From Candidatus Pullilachnospira intestinigallinarum (GTDB lineage: Bacteria > Bacillota > Clostridia > Lachnospirales > Lachnospiraceae), in the NCBI GenBank assembly GCA_018711275.1, contig DVIN01000069.1:1-55338 (forward strand): a stretch of DNA of 55,338 nucleotides, read 5' to 3'. Under the pieces are notes generated by a model. That model did no database searches. It was not told the DNA's origin and was given only the letters and a program-made list of their open reading frames with translations. The number at the start of each line of letters is the position of its first letter. The first letter of the stretch is position 1. A program made the position numbers and the translations under genes. This document shows positions 42,162 to 49,777 of this stretch, piece after piece.

Positions 42162-42554
42162 CTACTTTGTCTGCTCCATTTCCACGCTGGCAATGCTGAT
42201 ATTCACATCCGACACCTGAAGTCCTGTCATGTTCTCAATGGCCGTCTTCACTCTCTCCTGCACCTTCTGGCAGGTCTCCGGAATGCTGTAACCGTACTCC
42301 AGATTCAGATTCAGGTTTACACACACCACGTTTTCCAGTACATCTACTTTCACGCCCTTGGAAAGGTTTTTCATTCCCAGTTTTCCCACCAGTTCGTTGG
42401 TTATGTTGCCCGCCATGGACGCCACACCTTCCACCTCTGTGGCTGCCAGTCCGGCAATGATTGCCACAACTTCATCGGCGATCTGCACCTTTCCGATGCT
42501 CTGGTCGTCATATATGGTATATGTGTCTCTTACGTCATTCTTATTCTCTGCCAT
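42162..42554 (-). CDS. Asp23/Gls24-family protein (YqhY-like)
   Basis: A 130-residue Asp23-family protein (AIIAGLAATEVEGVASMAG and VNLNLNLEYGYSIPETCQKVQERV are diagnostic). YqhY, encoded beside nusB in Bacillus, influences acetyl-CoA carboxylase and lipid synthesis; other members are envelope-stress proteins. GGAGG precedes the ATG and an extended -10 promoter lies upstream. Confidence 0.92.
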   Translation of the reverse strand: MAENKNDVRDTYTIYDDQSIGKVQIADEVVAIIAGLAATEVEGVASMAGNITNELVGKLGMKNLSKGVKVDVLENVVCVNLNLNLEYGYSIPETCQKVQERVKTAIENMTGLQVSDVNISIASVEMEQTK

Positions 42555-42614
42555 GTCGAAACCTCCTTAGAGCATGTTCTGCCATAACAGGCAGACAATT
42601 TTCACCTTTTTCCT

Positions 42615-42642
42615 ATTATAGCAAAAATACTCTTAAATTAAA
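42615..42642 (-). promoter_or_regulatory. Promoter of the Asp23-family gene
   Basis: Extended -10 element TGCTATAAT (TATAAT at 42615-42620, minus strand) with TTTAAT 16 bp upstream (42637-42642). It immediately follows the prfC stop codon. Confidence 0.65.
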
Positions 42643-42653
42643 AGGGGGTTCCC

Positions 42654-44246
42654 TCAGTTTTTGCCAAACTCCTCTAATTTCAGGCCCTCGTTTCGATCCA
42701 GTGTCATTCCCACACTCCAGGGATTGACAAACAGCAGCAGAGGATTGCCCTTCATATCCCGTACCTTCTTCATATCGGAGGTACCGGACAGTTTCTCCAC
42801 GTCCACTTCCTCCTTGTTGGCAATCCAACGGATATGCTCATAAGGAAGGTTTTCCAGCCGGATATCCACATTGTACTCTTTTTCCAGACGGAATTTCAGC
42901 ACATCGAACTGTAGTACGCCTACCACGCCCACGATGATTTCTTCCATTCCGCCGGAAAATTCCTGGAAAATCTGGATGGCTCCCTCCTGGGCGATCTGGG
43001 TCACTCCTTTGACAAACTGCTTTCTCTTCATGCTGTCCAGCAGGCGCACTCTGGCAAAGTGCTCCGGCGCAAAGGTGGGGATTCCTTCATAGGCAAACTT
43101 CTTTCCCGGAGTGCACACTGTGTCTCCGATAGAGAAAATGCCGGGATCAAACACGCCAATGATATCGCCCGCATAGGCTTCTTCCACAATGTGCCGGTCC
43201 TGGGCCATCATCTGCTGAGGCTGGGACAGACGCATCTTCTTATCCCCCTGCACATGGTACACTTCCATACCCGCGTCAAATCTTCCGGAACAGATCCGCA
43301 TGAAGGCGATCCGGTCCCTGTGGGCTCTGTTCATATTTGCCTGGATTTTGAATACAAATGCGGAGAAATCCTCTTTCATGGGATCAATGATACCACAGTC
43401 CGCCTTTCGGGGCAGCGGCGAGGTGGTCATGGCCAGGAAATGTTTCAGGAAGGTTTCCACACCGAAATTGGTCAGCGCGGATCCAAAAAATACCGGTGAC
43501 AGACGACCTGCGCTCACTTCTTCCTGGTCAAACTCCGCGCTGGCTCCATCCAGAAGCTCGATTTCTTCCAACAGCTGCTCCTTCTGATCCGGGGTCATCA
43601 CCTCGTCGATTCTGGAATCTCCCAGAGGGATCTCCTCCTCAACGCCCTCCTTCGTTCCCTTCATGGTATCAGAGAAAATCAGCACCTTCTCCGTATCCCG
43701 GTCATACACACCCCGGAACGCTTTTCCGGAGCCGATGGGCCAGTTCACCGGACAGGTGGGAATTCCCAGTTCTTTTTCGATATCATCCAGCAGTTCAAAG
43801 GTATCGTTGGCGTCCCGGTCCAGCTTGTTGATAAAGGTAAAAATGGGAATATGCCGCATGGCGCAGACCTTAAAGAGCTTTCTGGTCTGCGCCTCCACAC
43901 CTTTGGAGGCGTCGATTACCATCACCGCCGAGTCCGCCGCCATCAGCGTCCGGTAGGTATCCTCCGAGAAATCCTGATGTCCGGGGGTGTCCAGGATGTT
44001 GATGCAGTATCCGTCATAGTTGAACTGAAGAACGGAAGAGGTTACGGAAATACCCCTCTCCTTCTCGATCTCCATCCAGTCCGATACCGCATGACGCGCG
44101 GTTGCCTTCCCCTTTACGCTTCCCGCCAGATTGATGGCTCCGCCGTACAACAGAAATTTTTCCGTCAGGGTGGTTTTTCCGGCATCCGGATGCGAGATGA
44201 TCGCAAAGGTTCTTCTTTTCTTTATTTCATTTGTATAATCAGCCAC
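42654..44246 (-). CDS. prfC: Peptide chain release factor 3
   Basis: A 530-residue GTPase that removes RF1/RF2 from the ribosome after termination. It has the G1 motif SHPDAGKTT (about 18-26), DTPGHQDF and NKLD of the G domain, and the C-terminal domains of the RF3 family. Probably initiates at GTG 44246 behind GGAGGTATACA. prfC is not part of the conserved spoIIIA-asp23 neighbourhood, so it marks the left edge of the inserted region. Confidence 0.96.
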   Translation of the reverse strand: MADYTNEIKKRRTFAIISHPDAGKTTLTEKFLLYGGAINLAGSVKGKATARHAVSDWMEIEKERGISVTSSVLQFNYDGYCINILDTPGHQDFSEDTYRTLMAADSAVMVIDASKGVEAQTRKLFKVCAMRHIPIFTFINKLDRDANDTFELLDDIEKELGIPTCPVNWPIGSGKAFRGVYDRDTEKVLIFSDTMKGTKEGVEEEIPLGDSRIDEVMTPDQKEQLLEEIELLDGASAEFDQEEVSAGRLSPVFFGSALTNFGVETFLKHFLAMTTSPLPRKADCGIIDPMKEDFSAFVFKIQANMNRAHRDRIAFMRICSGRFDAGMEVYHVQGDKKMRLSQPQQMMAQDRHIVEEAYAGDIIGVFDPGIFSIGDTVCTPGKKFAYEGIPTFAPEHFARVRLLDSMKRKQFVKGVTQIAQEGAIQIFQEFSGGMEEIIVGVVGVLQFDVLKFRLEKEYNVDIRLENLPYEHIRWIANKEEVDVEKLSGTSDMKKVRDMKGNPLLLFVNPWSVGMTLDRNEGLKLEEFGKN

Positions 44247-44262
44247 TGTATACCTCCATGAT

Positions 44263-44350
44263 AATTTCCTATATGACTGGCCGTATGGCCATCAAGGTAT
44301 CCCCCTGTGGGATTTCCATATGTCGGGCCGTATAGCCATTATGGTATCCC
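44263..44350. repeat. Two imperfect direct repeats related to an internal piece of the Rpn-like pseudogene
   Basis: Copies at 44263-44302 and 44312-44350 share ATTTCC, ATATG, GGCCGTAT, GCCAT and GGTATCCC in the same order (about 80 percent identity by eye). A third, more distant copy is inside the Rpn-like pseudogene at 44787-44819, where it encodes PFMAIWPN. The core GGCCGTATGGCC is near-palindromic. Either tandem debris of that gene or a small mobile palindromic element. Confidence 0.6.
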
Positions 44351-44434
44351 AAAGGGCACTTCACACACTTCTGCTATTCTATTATATGGAAATACACCTG
44401 TCAAGGCTGAACTGCCGGTGAAAACTGGTGCCGG

Positions 44435-45211
44435 TTATACACCAGACGGCACGCTGTCTTTCAGTTCCTTAATGAGACGGCAAATGGTATCCATATCTTC
44501 CTCAAGTTCTTCTGCAATCTGGCTCGGGGATTTGCCTCTAGCCAGTTTTTTCTCTACCATGCGCCTTTTTTCAACTTCTATTCTGGCCTTCCTTCCGGCC
44601 TCCATTCCATCGTCATATCCTTCTTGAAAGCCGTATTCCCTGGCACTTTGCATTTGGGAATTATAATCTCGAAGTGCTTTCGCTCTTGCCTCGTACAGTT
44701 CCCGTTTCGTCTCATCTGCGCTGAATCTTACCAAATCCTGATATGCTTCGCCGATATATTCGTCCGTTTTTGCCATGCGTTCCAGCTTTATGTTCGGCCA
44801 TATGGCCATAAAGGGATCCTCTTGAGGGTTTCTGTTTTTCCCGCGGAAAAAACGCATCCAGCGGAGAAGGATATCTTCGCTCTCCTGTTCCCCGGGCAGT
44901 TTTTTCAGTTCCAGAATCCGGATCTCCAACAGTTCTGTATACCGTTTTCCCGGCTTTTTATCCACCAGAAAGATAGAATGGCACCATTCTTCATCCTCCG
45001 GAAAATGAATGAAATCCAGAATCCCCAGCTTATCCGTCCCTTATTCCGGCGGCAGTGCACTGTCCTTCAATACTGTTTCGCGAATCTGATCCGGCGATAC
45101 CCCCATCAGCGCGGCAATAAATCCTCTGCGGATCTTCTCATTCTTCATCAGTTCCTTAAAACAGATGTCTACGGTGGGAAGCATAATAAAATTTTTGTTT
45201 GCGTTTATCAT
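44435..45211 (-). pseudogene. Rpn-family (PD-(D/E)XK) recombination-promoting nuclease/transposase-like gene, decayed
   Basis: Starts at ATG 45211 (GGAGGATTTT upstream) with a normal N-terminus (NFIMLPTVDICFKELMKN) but meets an in-frame TAA at 45041-45043 after 56 codons. The same frame then resumes with DKLGILDFIHFPEDEEW and continues to the C-terminal tail with its QEGYDDGMEAGRK region. Compared with the roughly 290-residue family, about 100 residues between LGILD and LDFIHF, including the catalytic core, are missing. The deletion may have occurred between two similar ILD-encoding sites. Rpn genes are common, mobile and often broken in Lachnospiraceae. Confidence 0.8.
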
Positions 45212-45467
45212 AAAATCCTCCTTTTCTGCAATGATACAGTCAGCAGAAAAGGATGTCTGTCTTTGGGTAAATCATACCACACTTTCCCTGTGGTGGGAAC
45301 TACAAAATACACTTTTCCTTCGCCTGTCTGCGGCAGCTGTTCAATTGATTGTACTGTTGGGAAATAATGCCCTGAAGCGGGCAAGAATGATAAAATGTGC
45401 AGCCGCACAGCTTCCTGACTGTACAGCCGCAAAACAAGTTTTTTTTGGAGCCTTCTTTTGAAAAACC

Positions 45468-46184
45468 TCAGAAAAATGATGTCTGTTGAGGAATCATAAC
45501 ACTTTCATGGCCTGTTTGCAAGTTCTGGTTTATAATTTTTTCAGTTCCATTTTCAAAGAAATAGAATGGGCCTCCAATACTTTTCCAGGTCCCGTCTTTC
45601 AAAAATAGTGTGGTCTCTTCGGGAAGCGCTGCAATCCTCTTTCGCTTTGACAATTCCAGAAGAAATTGCCGGAACGCTTCCTGCTGCTGTGGCGCCCTGT
45701 TGGTATAATGGCAGGCGATGGATATGCCGCAAAGAAGATCCAGCCCTTTTGTTTCCCGCACAGGGGTTTCATTGAGATCATCAAAGGAGCAGGCATCCAG
45801 ATCTCTGCCGAATATAATTGTGCCGGCACTGCCGCCGAAAGCCACCCCTCCCTTTTCCAGATAGCTTCTCAGTCTGGAAAGAAAACGATATTTCTTCAGT
45901 TCATGCAGCAGCCGAAAGGTATTTCCACCGCCCAGAAAGATCATACTGTAATCCGTCAATTCTGTTTCTGCCAGTTCCCGGGCGCTCCTCACCATCCGTA
46001 TCTCAGGAACATTCACATCCGACAGTTCCCCTGCAATCCATTTCCGGCATCCGTCATATCTTTCCGGCTCCATTGCCAGCGGTATATACAGACAGGGTTT
46101 CCTGTGGTCAATGCTGTCATTTAAACATTTTCTGGCCATCGCAGTCTGCTCTCCTGCTCCTCCTCCGCATAAAAATACTTTCAT
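45468..46184 (-). CDS. Peptidase E-like (S51) protein
   Basis: A 238-residue class I glutamine-amidotransferase-fold protein. The nucleophile elbow GGSAGT has Ser119 rather than Cys, and a histidine follows in ACHYTNR, as in S51 peptidases (dipeptidase E, cyanophycinase). Family members hydrolyse Asp-X dipeptides or similar. I start at MKVFLCGGG (ATG 46184), behind GGAGGG. Last gene of the accessory operon, 35 bp after the nucleotidyltransferase gene; 256 bp without a gene follow it. Confidence 0.75.
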   Translation of the reverse strand: MKVFLCGGGAGEQTAMARKCLNDSIDHRKPCLYIPLAMEPERYDGCRKWIAGELSDVNVPEIRMVRSARELAETELTDYSMIFLGGGNTFRLLHELKKYRFLSRLRSYLEKGGVAFGGSAGTIIFGRDLDACSFDDLNETPVRETKGLDLLCGISIACHYTNRAPQQQEAFRQFLLELSKRKRIAALPEETTLFLKDGTWKSIGGPFYFFENGTEKIINQNLQTGHESVMIPQQTSFF

Positions 46185-46219
46185 GTTCACCCTCCTGCAA
46201 TCTTCTTTCGAATGCGTTA

Positions 46220-46981
46220 TCATAATTTCCGAATCTCACGCAGCATATACTCGGCAAATTCTATGGCACAGGATTCCTCCACTTCCCCAGATGCACCGGT
46301 CCGATACGCTTCCGCTGCCTGAGAAATCAGCGCCCGGTATCTGGCGGGCAACCTGTCAAGCCCCCAGGAGGCCCCTTCTTCCTTTGACAAAATCCAGCGT
46401 TCTTTTTTATAAGCCAGCACCCGGCACAGATTAAGAATCAGATACACCGGATTCCCGGTGATTTCCCCAGCGGCATTTTGTACATCGCACCAGATACTGT
46501 CAAAATAGTCCGCATCGGACGGCGGCAGAAACACCTTTCGGCAGGGTTTTCCGAATATGGTTTTCCCCCGGTAATAAAGGATCATGATATGCGCCGCCAG
46601 ATCCTTGTCCGTCCCTTTCATTTTCCGGATATACTCCCCGGGATCCCTCCGGTACCAGTCCAGGTGCGCAATGGAAAAATGAAGCTCATAGGGCGTCGGA
46701 TATACCGGCGGCCTGCATACCGCCTCCCGGATCACACTGAGTTCTATTCCCTTTGCGGGACCGTGTCCGTTCAGTTCGGTTACCATATCCATATATCGGC
46801 GCTTCTGTGTATCAGGAAATGAATTTTTTACCGTCACCAACAGATCGATATCGCTTTCCTGCCAGTGAAAACATCCCATTGCCAGGGAACCATGCAGATA
46901 GATTCCGGTAAGATTATCTCCCAGGATTTCTCTGCTTCTTTCCGTAAATTCTGTCAGCAATTTTTGACATGCCCGTTCCAT
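46220..46981 (-). CDS. Aminoglycoside-type nucleotidyltransferase (AadA/ANT-like)
   Basis: A 253-residue protein. The nucleotidyltransferase motif GSLAMGCFHWQESDIDLLV (about 32-50) has the paired aspartates that bind metal-NTP, followed by a helical C-terminal domain like that of AadA/ANT(9) streptomycin/spectinomycin adenylyltransferases. It may adenylylate an aminoglycoside, but the C-terminal half is divergent and the substrate cannot be assigned. ATG 46981 lies 3 bp after the preceding gene, with GAGG 8 nt upstream. Confidence 0.75.
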   Translation of the reverse strand: MERACQKLLTEFTERSREILGDNLTGIYLHGSLAMGCFHWQESDIDLLVTVKNSFPDTQKRRYMDMVTELNGHGPAKGIELSVIREAVCRPPVYPTPYELHFSIAHLDWYRRDPGEYIRKMKGTDKDLAAHIMILYYRGKTIFGKPCRKVFLPPSDADYFDSIWCDVQNAAGEITGNPVYLILNLCRVLAYKKERWILSKEEGASWGLDRLPARYRALISQAAEAYRTGASGEVEESCAIEFAEYMLREIRKL

Positions 46982-46983
46982 TT

Positions 46984-47745
46984 TCAAATCCTCACGGCCA
47001 GTTCCAGGGCAATGGCGGCAATCCGGTCTTTCTCTTCCAGCCTGGATTCATTGGCGAGGCTGCGTACTTCCCATTTCTCCGCGTCCAGATTGTCGGCAGC
47101 GTAGAAAAACTGAACCAGTTCCTTTCCCCGGAACTGCGCCGCAGCCGCATTTGCCGAACATTCCATATCCACACAGATACAGCCCTGCCGTTTTCTGTCG
47201 AGAACTTTCCGAGGCGTTTCCCGGTAAAAGGCATCGGTACTCCAGGTTTTTCCGACAGTGTAATGAACCTGTAGCTCCTTCAGCAGGTTTTCAAACAGTT
47301 CCCGGTGTTTTTCATTCACGGAAATCTCATCGGAAGCCGGCGCGTAATGGTAGCTGGTTCCCTCATCCCGCACCGCGCGGTCCGGAATGATGACGGAACA
47401 GTCTTCGATCTCCTTTTTCAGCACGCCGCAGGTGCCGAAAACAACCACTTTCTCCACACCCATGGCAAACAGATCCTCCAGCATTCCCACGCTCATGGCC
47501 GCCCCCACATCAAGCATGGCCAGCGCCACCGGCGTTCCCCGGTAAATGGCCCGGTACACTGGCTTCGTACCGTTGGCCGTGCTGGTTTTTGCAATTTGCC
47601 GGGCGTTCAGTTCCTTTACCATCCGCTCAAAAGTGGCGTTGGAGTAACAGGTGACCGCCGTTTTTGGCATATTCTCCACCGGGGAGACAAAATCCTGCGG
47701 GTTAATGACTGCTTTCTCTTCCGGGTCGAATTCTGATAAAATCAT
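46984..47745 (-). CDS. Nucleoside phosphorylase (purine/uridine type)
   Basis: A 253-residue PNP/UDP-family protein: VVFGTCGVL, PDRAVRDEGTSYHY and the ribose-binding VDMECSAN segment are typical. It splits a nucleoside with phosphate to base and ribose 1-phosphate. Overlaps the acetyltransferase gene by 4 bp (ATGA) and is followed by the nucleotidyltransferase at 3 bp, so all three are coupled. Could serve salvage or inactivate a nucleoside analogue (inference). Confidence 0.82.
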   Translation of the reverse strand: MILSEFDPEEKAVINPQDFVSPVENMPKTAVTCYSNATFERMVKELNARQIAKTSTANGTKPVYRAIYRGTPVALAMLDVGAAMSVGMLEDLFAMGVEKVVVFGTCGVLKKEIEDCSVIIPDRAVRDEGTSYHYAPASDEISVNEKHRELFENLLKELQVHYTVGKTWSTDAFYRETPRKVLDRKRQGCICVDMECSANAAAAQFRGKELVQFFYAADNLDAEKWEVRSLANESRLEEKDRIAAIALELAVRI

Positions 47746-48365
47746 ATTGTCACCTCTTTAAACTTTTCCAAACGATAATGACCTTCATCATCCAACTTTT
47801 TTTCTCCATTTTTATAATCATAACCGAATTTTCTATAGAATTCTGTTGCCGTAATAGATGCTGGAATTTCCACTCTGCCGGCACGTTTATACAAATCATC
47901 TTTTTCTAAAGTGTTAATGATCAAACGTCCTATTCCCTTGCCATGTAGTTCCGGCAGTACAAAGACTGTCAGTAAAATACTTTCTGTCTCACTACCCCAA
48001 AAACTTGAAATTGCACCAACTCCTACGATTTCTTTTTCTTGTTCAATTACATACATATGTGCGTATCCGGCAATTTCTATCACTTTGTCAGCTGTATATT
48101 CAGCTGCTAATTTTTGCATTTCAGGCAATCCATAATCTTTGCTGTTTATTTCCATAAAATTTCTGCATATAATTTTGCTAATACACTGTGCGTCTGCGAT
48201 TTTTTCATTTTCCTCTGCTACAAAACAGGTGCGGGGATTTCGCCTTAAATACCTTTCGATTCCTTCCCGGGAATCATCCAGATCATTGAGCCCCATACCG
48301 GGCGTATGGATCCACAGATCATACACCTGATCGTAATCCTTGGCTTTCATTCTGCGTATTTTCAT
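47742..48365 (-). CDS. GNAT acetyltransferase, apparently a chimera of two GNAT genes
   Basis: A 207-residue protein. Residues 1 to about 57 (MKIRRMKAKDYDQVYDLW...FVAEENEKI) are the N-terminus of one GNAT type, including a beta strand. From about residue 58 (DAQCISKIICRNF) the sequence reads as a second, nearly complete GNAT with the acetyl-CoA loop LHGKGIGRLI and the FYRKFGY C-terminus. The join near 48190 coincides with a change from G+C-rich to A+T-rich DNA. The second part keeps what is needed for catalysis, so activity is possible. Starts at ATG 48365 behind GGAGGAAAA, overlapping the broken GNAT gene by 4 bp. Confidence 0.75.
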   Translation of the reverse strand: MKIRRMKAKDYDQVYDLWIHTPGMGLNDLDDSREGIERYLRRNPRTCFVAEENEKIADAQCISKIICRNFMEINSKDYGLPEMQKLAAEYTADKVIEIAGYAHMYVIEQEKEIVGVGAISSFWGSETESILLTVFVLPELHGKGIGRLIINTLEKDDLYKRAGRVEIPASITATEFYRKFGYDYKNGEKKLDDEGHYRLEKFKEVTI

Positions 48366-48731
48366 TGATTTTTTCCTCCTGAATTCCCTGATCCTTCTTC
48401 CGTGCATCCTCTCTTTTCATATTCAACCAGCGTCATACCCTCATGAATTCTGTGTTCGTCCCCTGTCTGACGGAAACCGCATTTTTCATATAAATGACAG
48501 TTTTTCTTTTCTTGTTTAATGGTATCAAGTTTCCAGGTAACGGTTCTGGGAAAGCTGTCCATCACTATCCGGATCTGTAATTTTTTTCAGGATTCTTTCG
48601 GTACTTTCTTTTGCAGGACTGGTTTCATCATCCTGATAAATCTGATATAACGGCCAAAAAGCCTCCAGCTGAAGCGCGTGGACGAGCGCAGCATCTTCTG
48701 GTTTTGCCCGAATAAGTTCTATCTGCTCCAA
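48362..48731 (-). pseudogene. GNAT acetyltransferase gene with an internal frameshifting deletion
   Basis: The start is probably TTG 48731, 6-7 nt behind GGAGGGG. The N-terminal GNAT part (IELIRAKPEDAALVHALQLEAFWPLY...TDPDSD) is intact. Near 48555 the frame changes, and the C-terminal part (TVTWKLDTIKQEKKNCHLYEKCGFRQTG) follows in another frame. The 60-70 residues that normally carry the acetyl-CoA loop are missing, so the product is not functional. It is first in the leader-controlled operon, and its stop overlaps the next gene. Confidence 0.8.
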
Positions 48732-48776
48732 TTCTTCCCCTCCTTTTCTTTGATTCGATACTATTGGCTTATCACG

Positions 48777-48816
48777 CAAAAAAACCGCACCAGACTTCTT
48801 ATATGTCCAGTGCGGT
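48777..48816 (-). terminator. Attenuator terminator upstream of the acetyltransferase operon
   Basis: A hairpin with the outer stem ACCGCAC / GTGCGGT, an inner pairing GAC/GTC and a T7 run on the minus strand. It is 46 bp before the TTG of the first gene and 100 nt after the leader-peptide stop. Its loop-side sequence GACATATAAGA (minus strand, 48797-48807) is perfectly complementary to TCTTATATGTC at 48870-48880, so the terminator and the upstream pairing exclude each other. Confidence 0.85.
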
Positions 48817-48917
48817 AAATATAACAAAAGCAGTATCACATCGCCGTTTGCATTCCCCTTTTATGCACAGACATATAAGACCTACCCGCTTATAGCTGTG
48901 CAGCTGTTGTCAGCAAA
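48817..48917 (-). promoter_or_regulatory. Switching leader RNA with competing stems
   Basis: After the leader-peptide stop codon, three mutually exclusive pairings can be drawn on the minus strand. First, GCTTATAG / CTATAAGC encloses the stop codon and an inner GCTG-ACAA-CAGC hairpin. Second, TGCACAG...ATAAG pairs with CTTAT...CTGTGCA (about 48863-48901). Third, TCTTATATGTC (48870-48880) pairs with the terminator. This is the layout of leader-peptide-controlled attenuators; no small-molecule riboswitch family is recognised. Confidence 0.65.
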
Positions 48918-48977
48918 CTATAAGCAAATACGTCCGTCATACATGTACATAAAATATCTTGATACAATGTGATTCAT
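48918..48977 (-). CDS. Leader peptide of the acetyltransferase operon (19 residues)
   Basis: ATG 48977 has a full GGAGG (48987-48991) 9 nt upstream and encodes MNHIVSRYFMYMYDGRICL, ending with TAG at 48918-48920. The stop codon lies inside the 5' arm of the first leader stem, so a ribosome stalled on the last codons would cover that arm and change folding downstream. No run of a single amino acid is seen, which argues against amino-acid-starvation control and for antibiotic- or nascent-peptide-dependent stalling (inference). Confidence 0.75.
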   Translation of the reverse strand: MNHIVSRYFMYMYDGRICL

Positions 48978-49008
48978 TCTGCAGTTCCTCCGAAGATTTC
49001 TTTTTTCC

Positions 49009-49037
49009 ATACTAGCATTCGCGTTTCCCTGTGTCAA
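49009..49037 (-). promoter_or_regulatory. Promoter of the leader-controlled accessory operon
   Basis: TTGACA (49032-49037, minus strand), exactly 17 bp, TAGTAT (49009-49014). About 25 bp before the leader-peptide ATG. A strong constitutive promoter is what an attenuator needs. Confidence 0.85.
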
Positions 49038-49102
49038 CCACTTTTCAATTTCTATTTCCGTTTTTGCGGCAGCGGCGCTTGGAGGATGAATAGCTGCCTG
49101 TT

Positions 49103-49774
49103 TTATCCGGCAATCCCCAGATACCGTTTTGCCTCCCGCAGTCTCCGGTCAAACTGTTCGTAAAAGTCTCCATTTCTGTCATAGGGCTGTACATAAAACT
49201 GATTCAGCACATACATGCAGATTTTCTTTCGCAACGCATCCTGGGTACAGCCTTCTGTCAGCTTCTGTACATCTTTCAGGAAATAATGCCAGGCGGCGAT
49301 GAATTCCTGGTTTCGTTTCAGATCCGGTGTGTCGATCCATTTTTTCACTTTCACCTTGGTTTTGTTCTCTTTGGGACATTCGTGAACCTGCAGAAAATAC
49401 CGGAAGGTTCCCTCCTCATAGCACCTTCCCAGCGGGAACAGCCGGCAGATTCCCGGCCGGAAGGGATGAATGGAGCAGCGGCCCTCTGCATTGAGAAAGG
49501 TACAGGCTTCTTCTTCCCCGGTCATCTTCAGATTGGGAAGAATCACACCATCCACCACATGAAGTTCTACGCAGTGATCCAGCAGCTGCTCAAAGGAAGA
49601 TTTCTCACAGTCTGTCAGCCGGAAGATGTCCAGCGGATCCAGAAGAATGGATTCGCCCATTCCGCGGCAGCAGGCAGAGCAGCCCCGGCAGTCATCGCAG
49701 CCTGCCTTTACCATGTCGTTGAGATCATAAAATCTGCCGTCTGATATCTCTTTTAAATCAATTTCTCTTTCCAT
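49103..49774 (-). CDS. YkgJ-type CxxCxxCC-domain protein
   Basis: A 223-residue protein with the cysteine cluster CDDCRGCSACC near residues 26-36 and further cysteines in GRCSIHPFRPGICRLFPLGRC, the pattern of the YkgJ/UPF0153 family, thought to bind zinc or an Fe-S cluster. Function unknown. Three bp after the cupin gene, with GGAAGG before the ATG, so the two form an operon. Confidence 0.85.
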   Translation of the reverse strand: MEREIDLKEISDGRFYDLNDMVKAGCDDCRGCSACCRGMGESILLDPLDIFRLTDCEKSSFEQLLDHCVELHVVDGVILPNLKMTGEEEACTFLNAEGRCSIHPFRPGICRLFPLGRCYEEGTFRYFLQVHECPKENKTKVKVKKWIDTPDLKRNQEFIAAWHYFLKDVQKLTEGCTQDALRKKICMYVLNQFYVQPYDRNGDFYEQFDRRLREAKRYLGIAG

Positions 49775-49777
49775 TTT

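Noticed and set aside
42554..42560. 0A-box core TGTCGAA near the Asp23-family start and another inside xseA (about 40783)
   Set aside because: One covers the start-codon region and one is within coding sequence; isolated 7-mers are expected by chance.
44307..44627. Plus-strand open frame beginning MGFPYVGPYSHYG
   Set aside because: It starts in the repeat region and runs antisense to the Rpn-like pseudogene; no ribosome site or known domain.
45340..45450. Repeated ACAGCCGCA pieces between the peptidase E gene and the Rpn-like pseudogene
   Set aside because: Short and imperfect; no hairpin with a good U-run could be built, so no terminator or mobile-element end is claimed.
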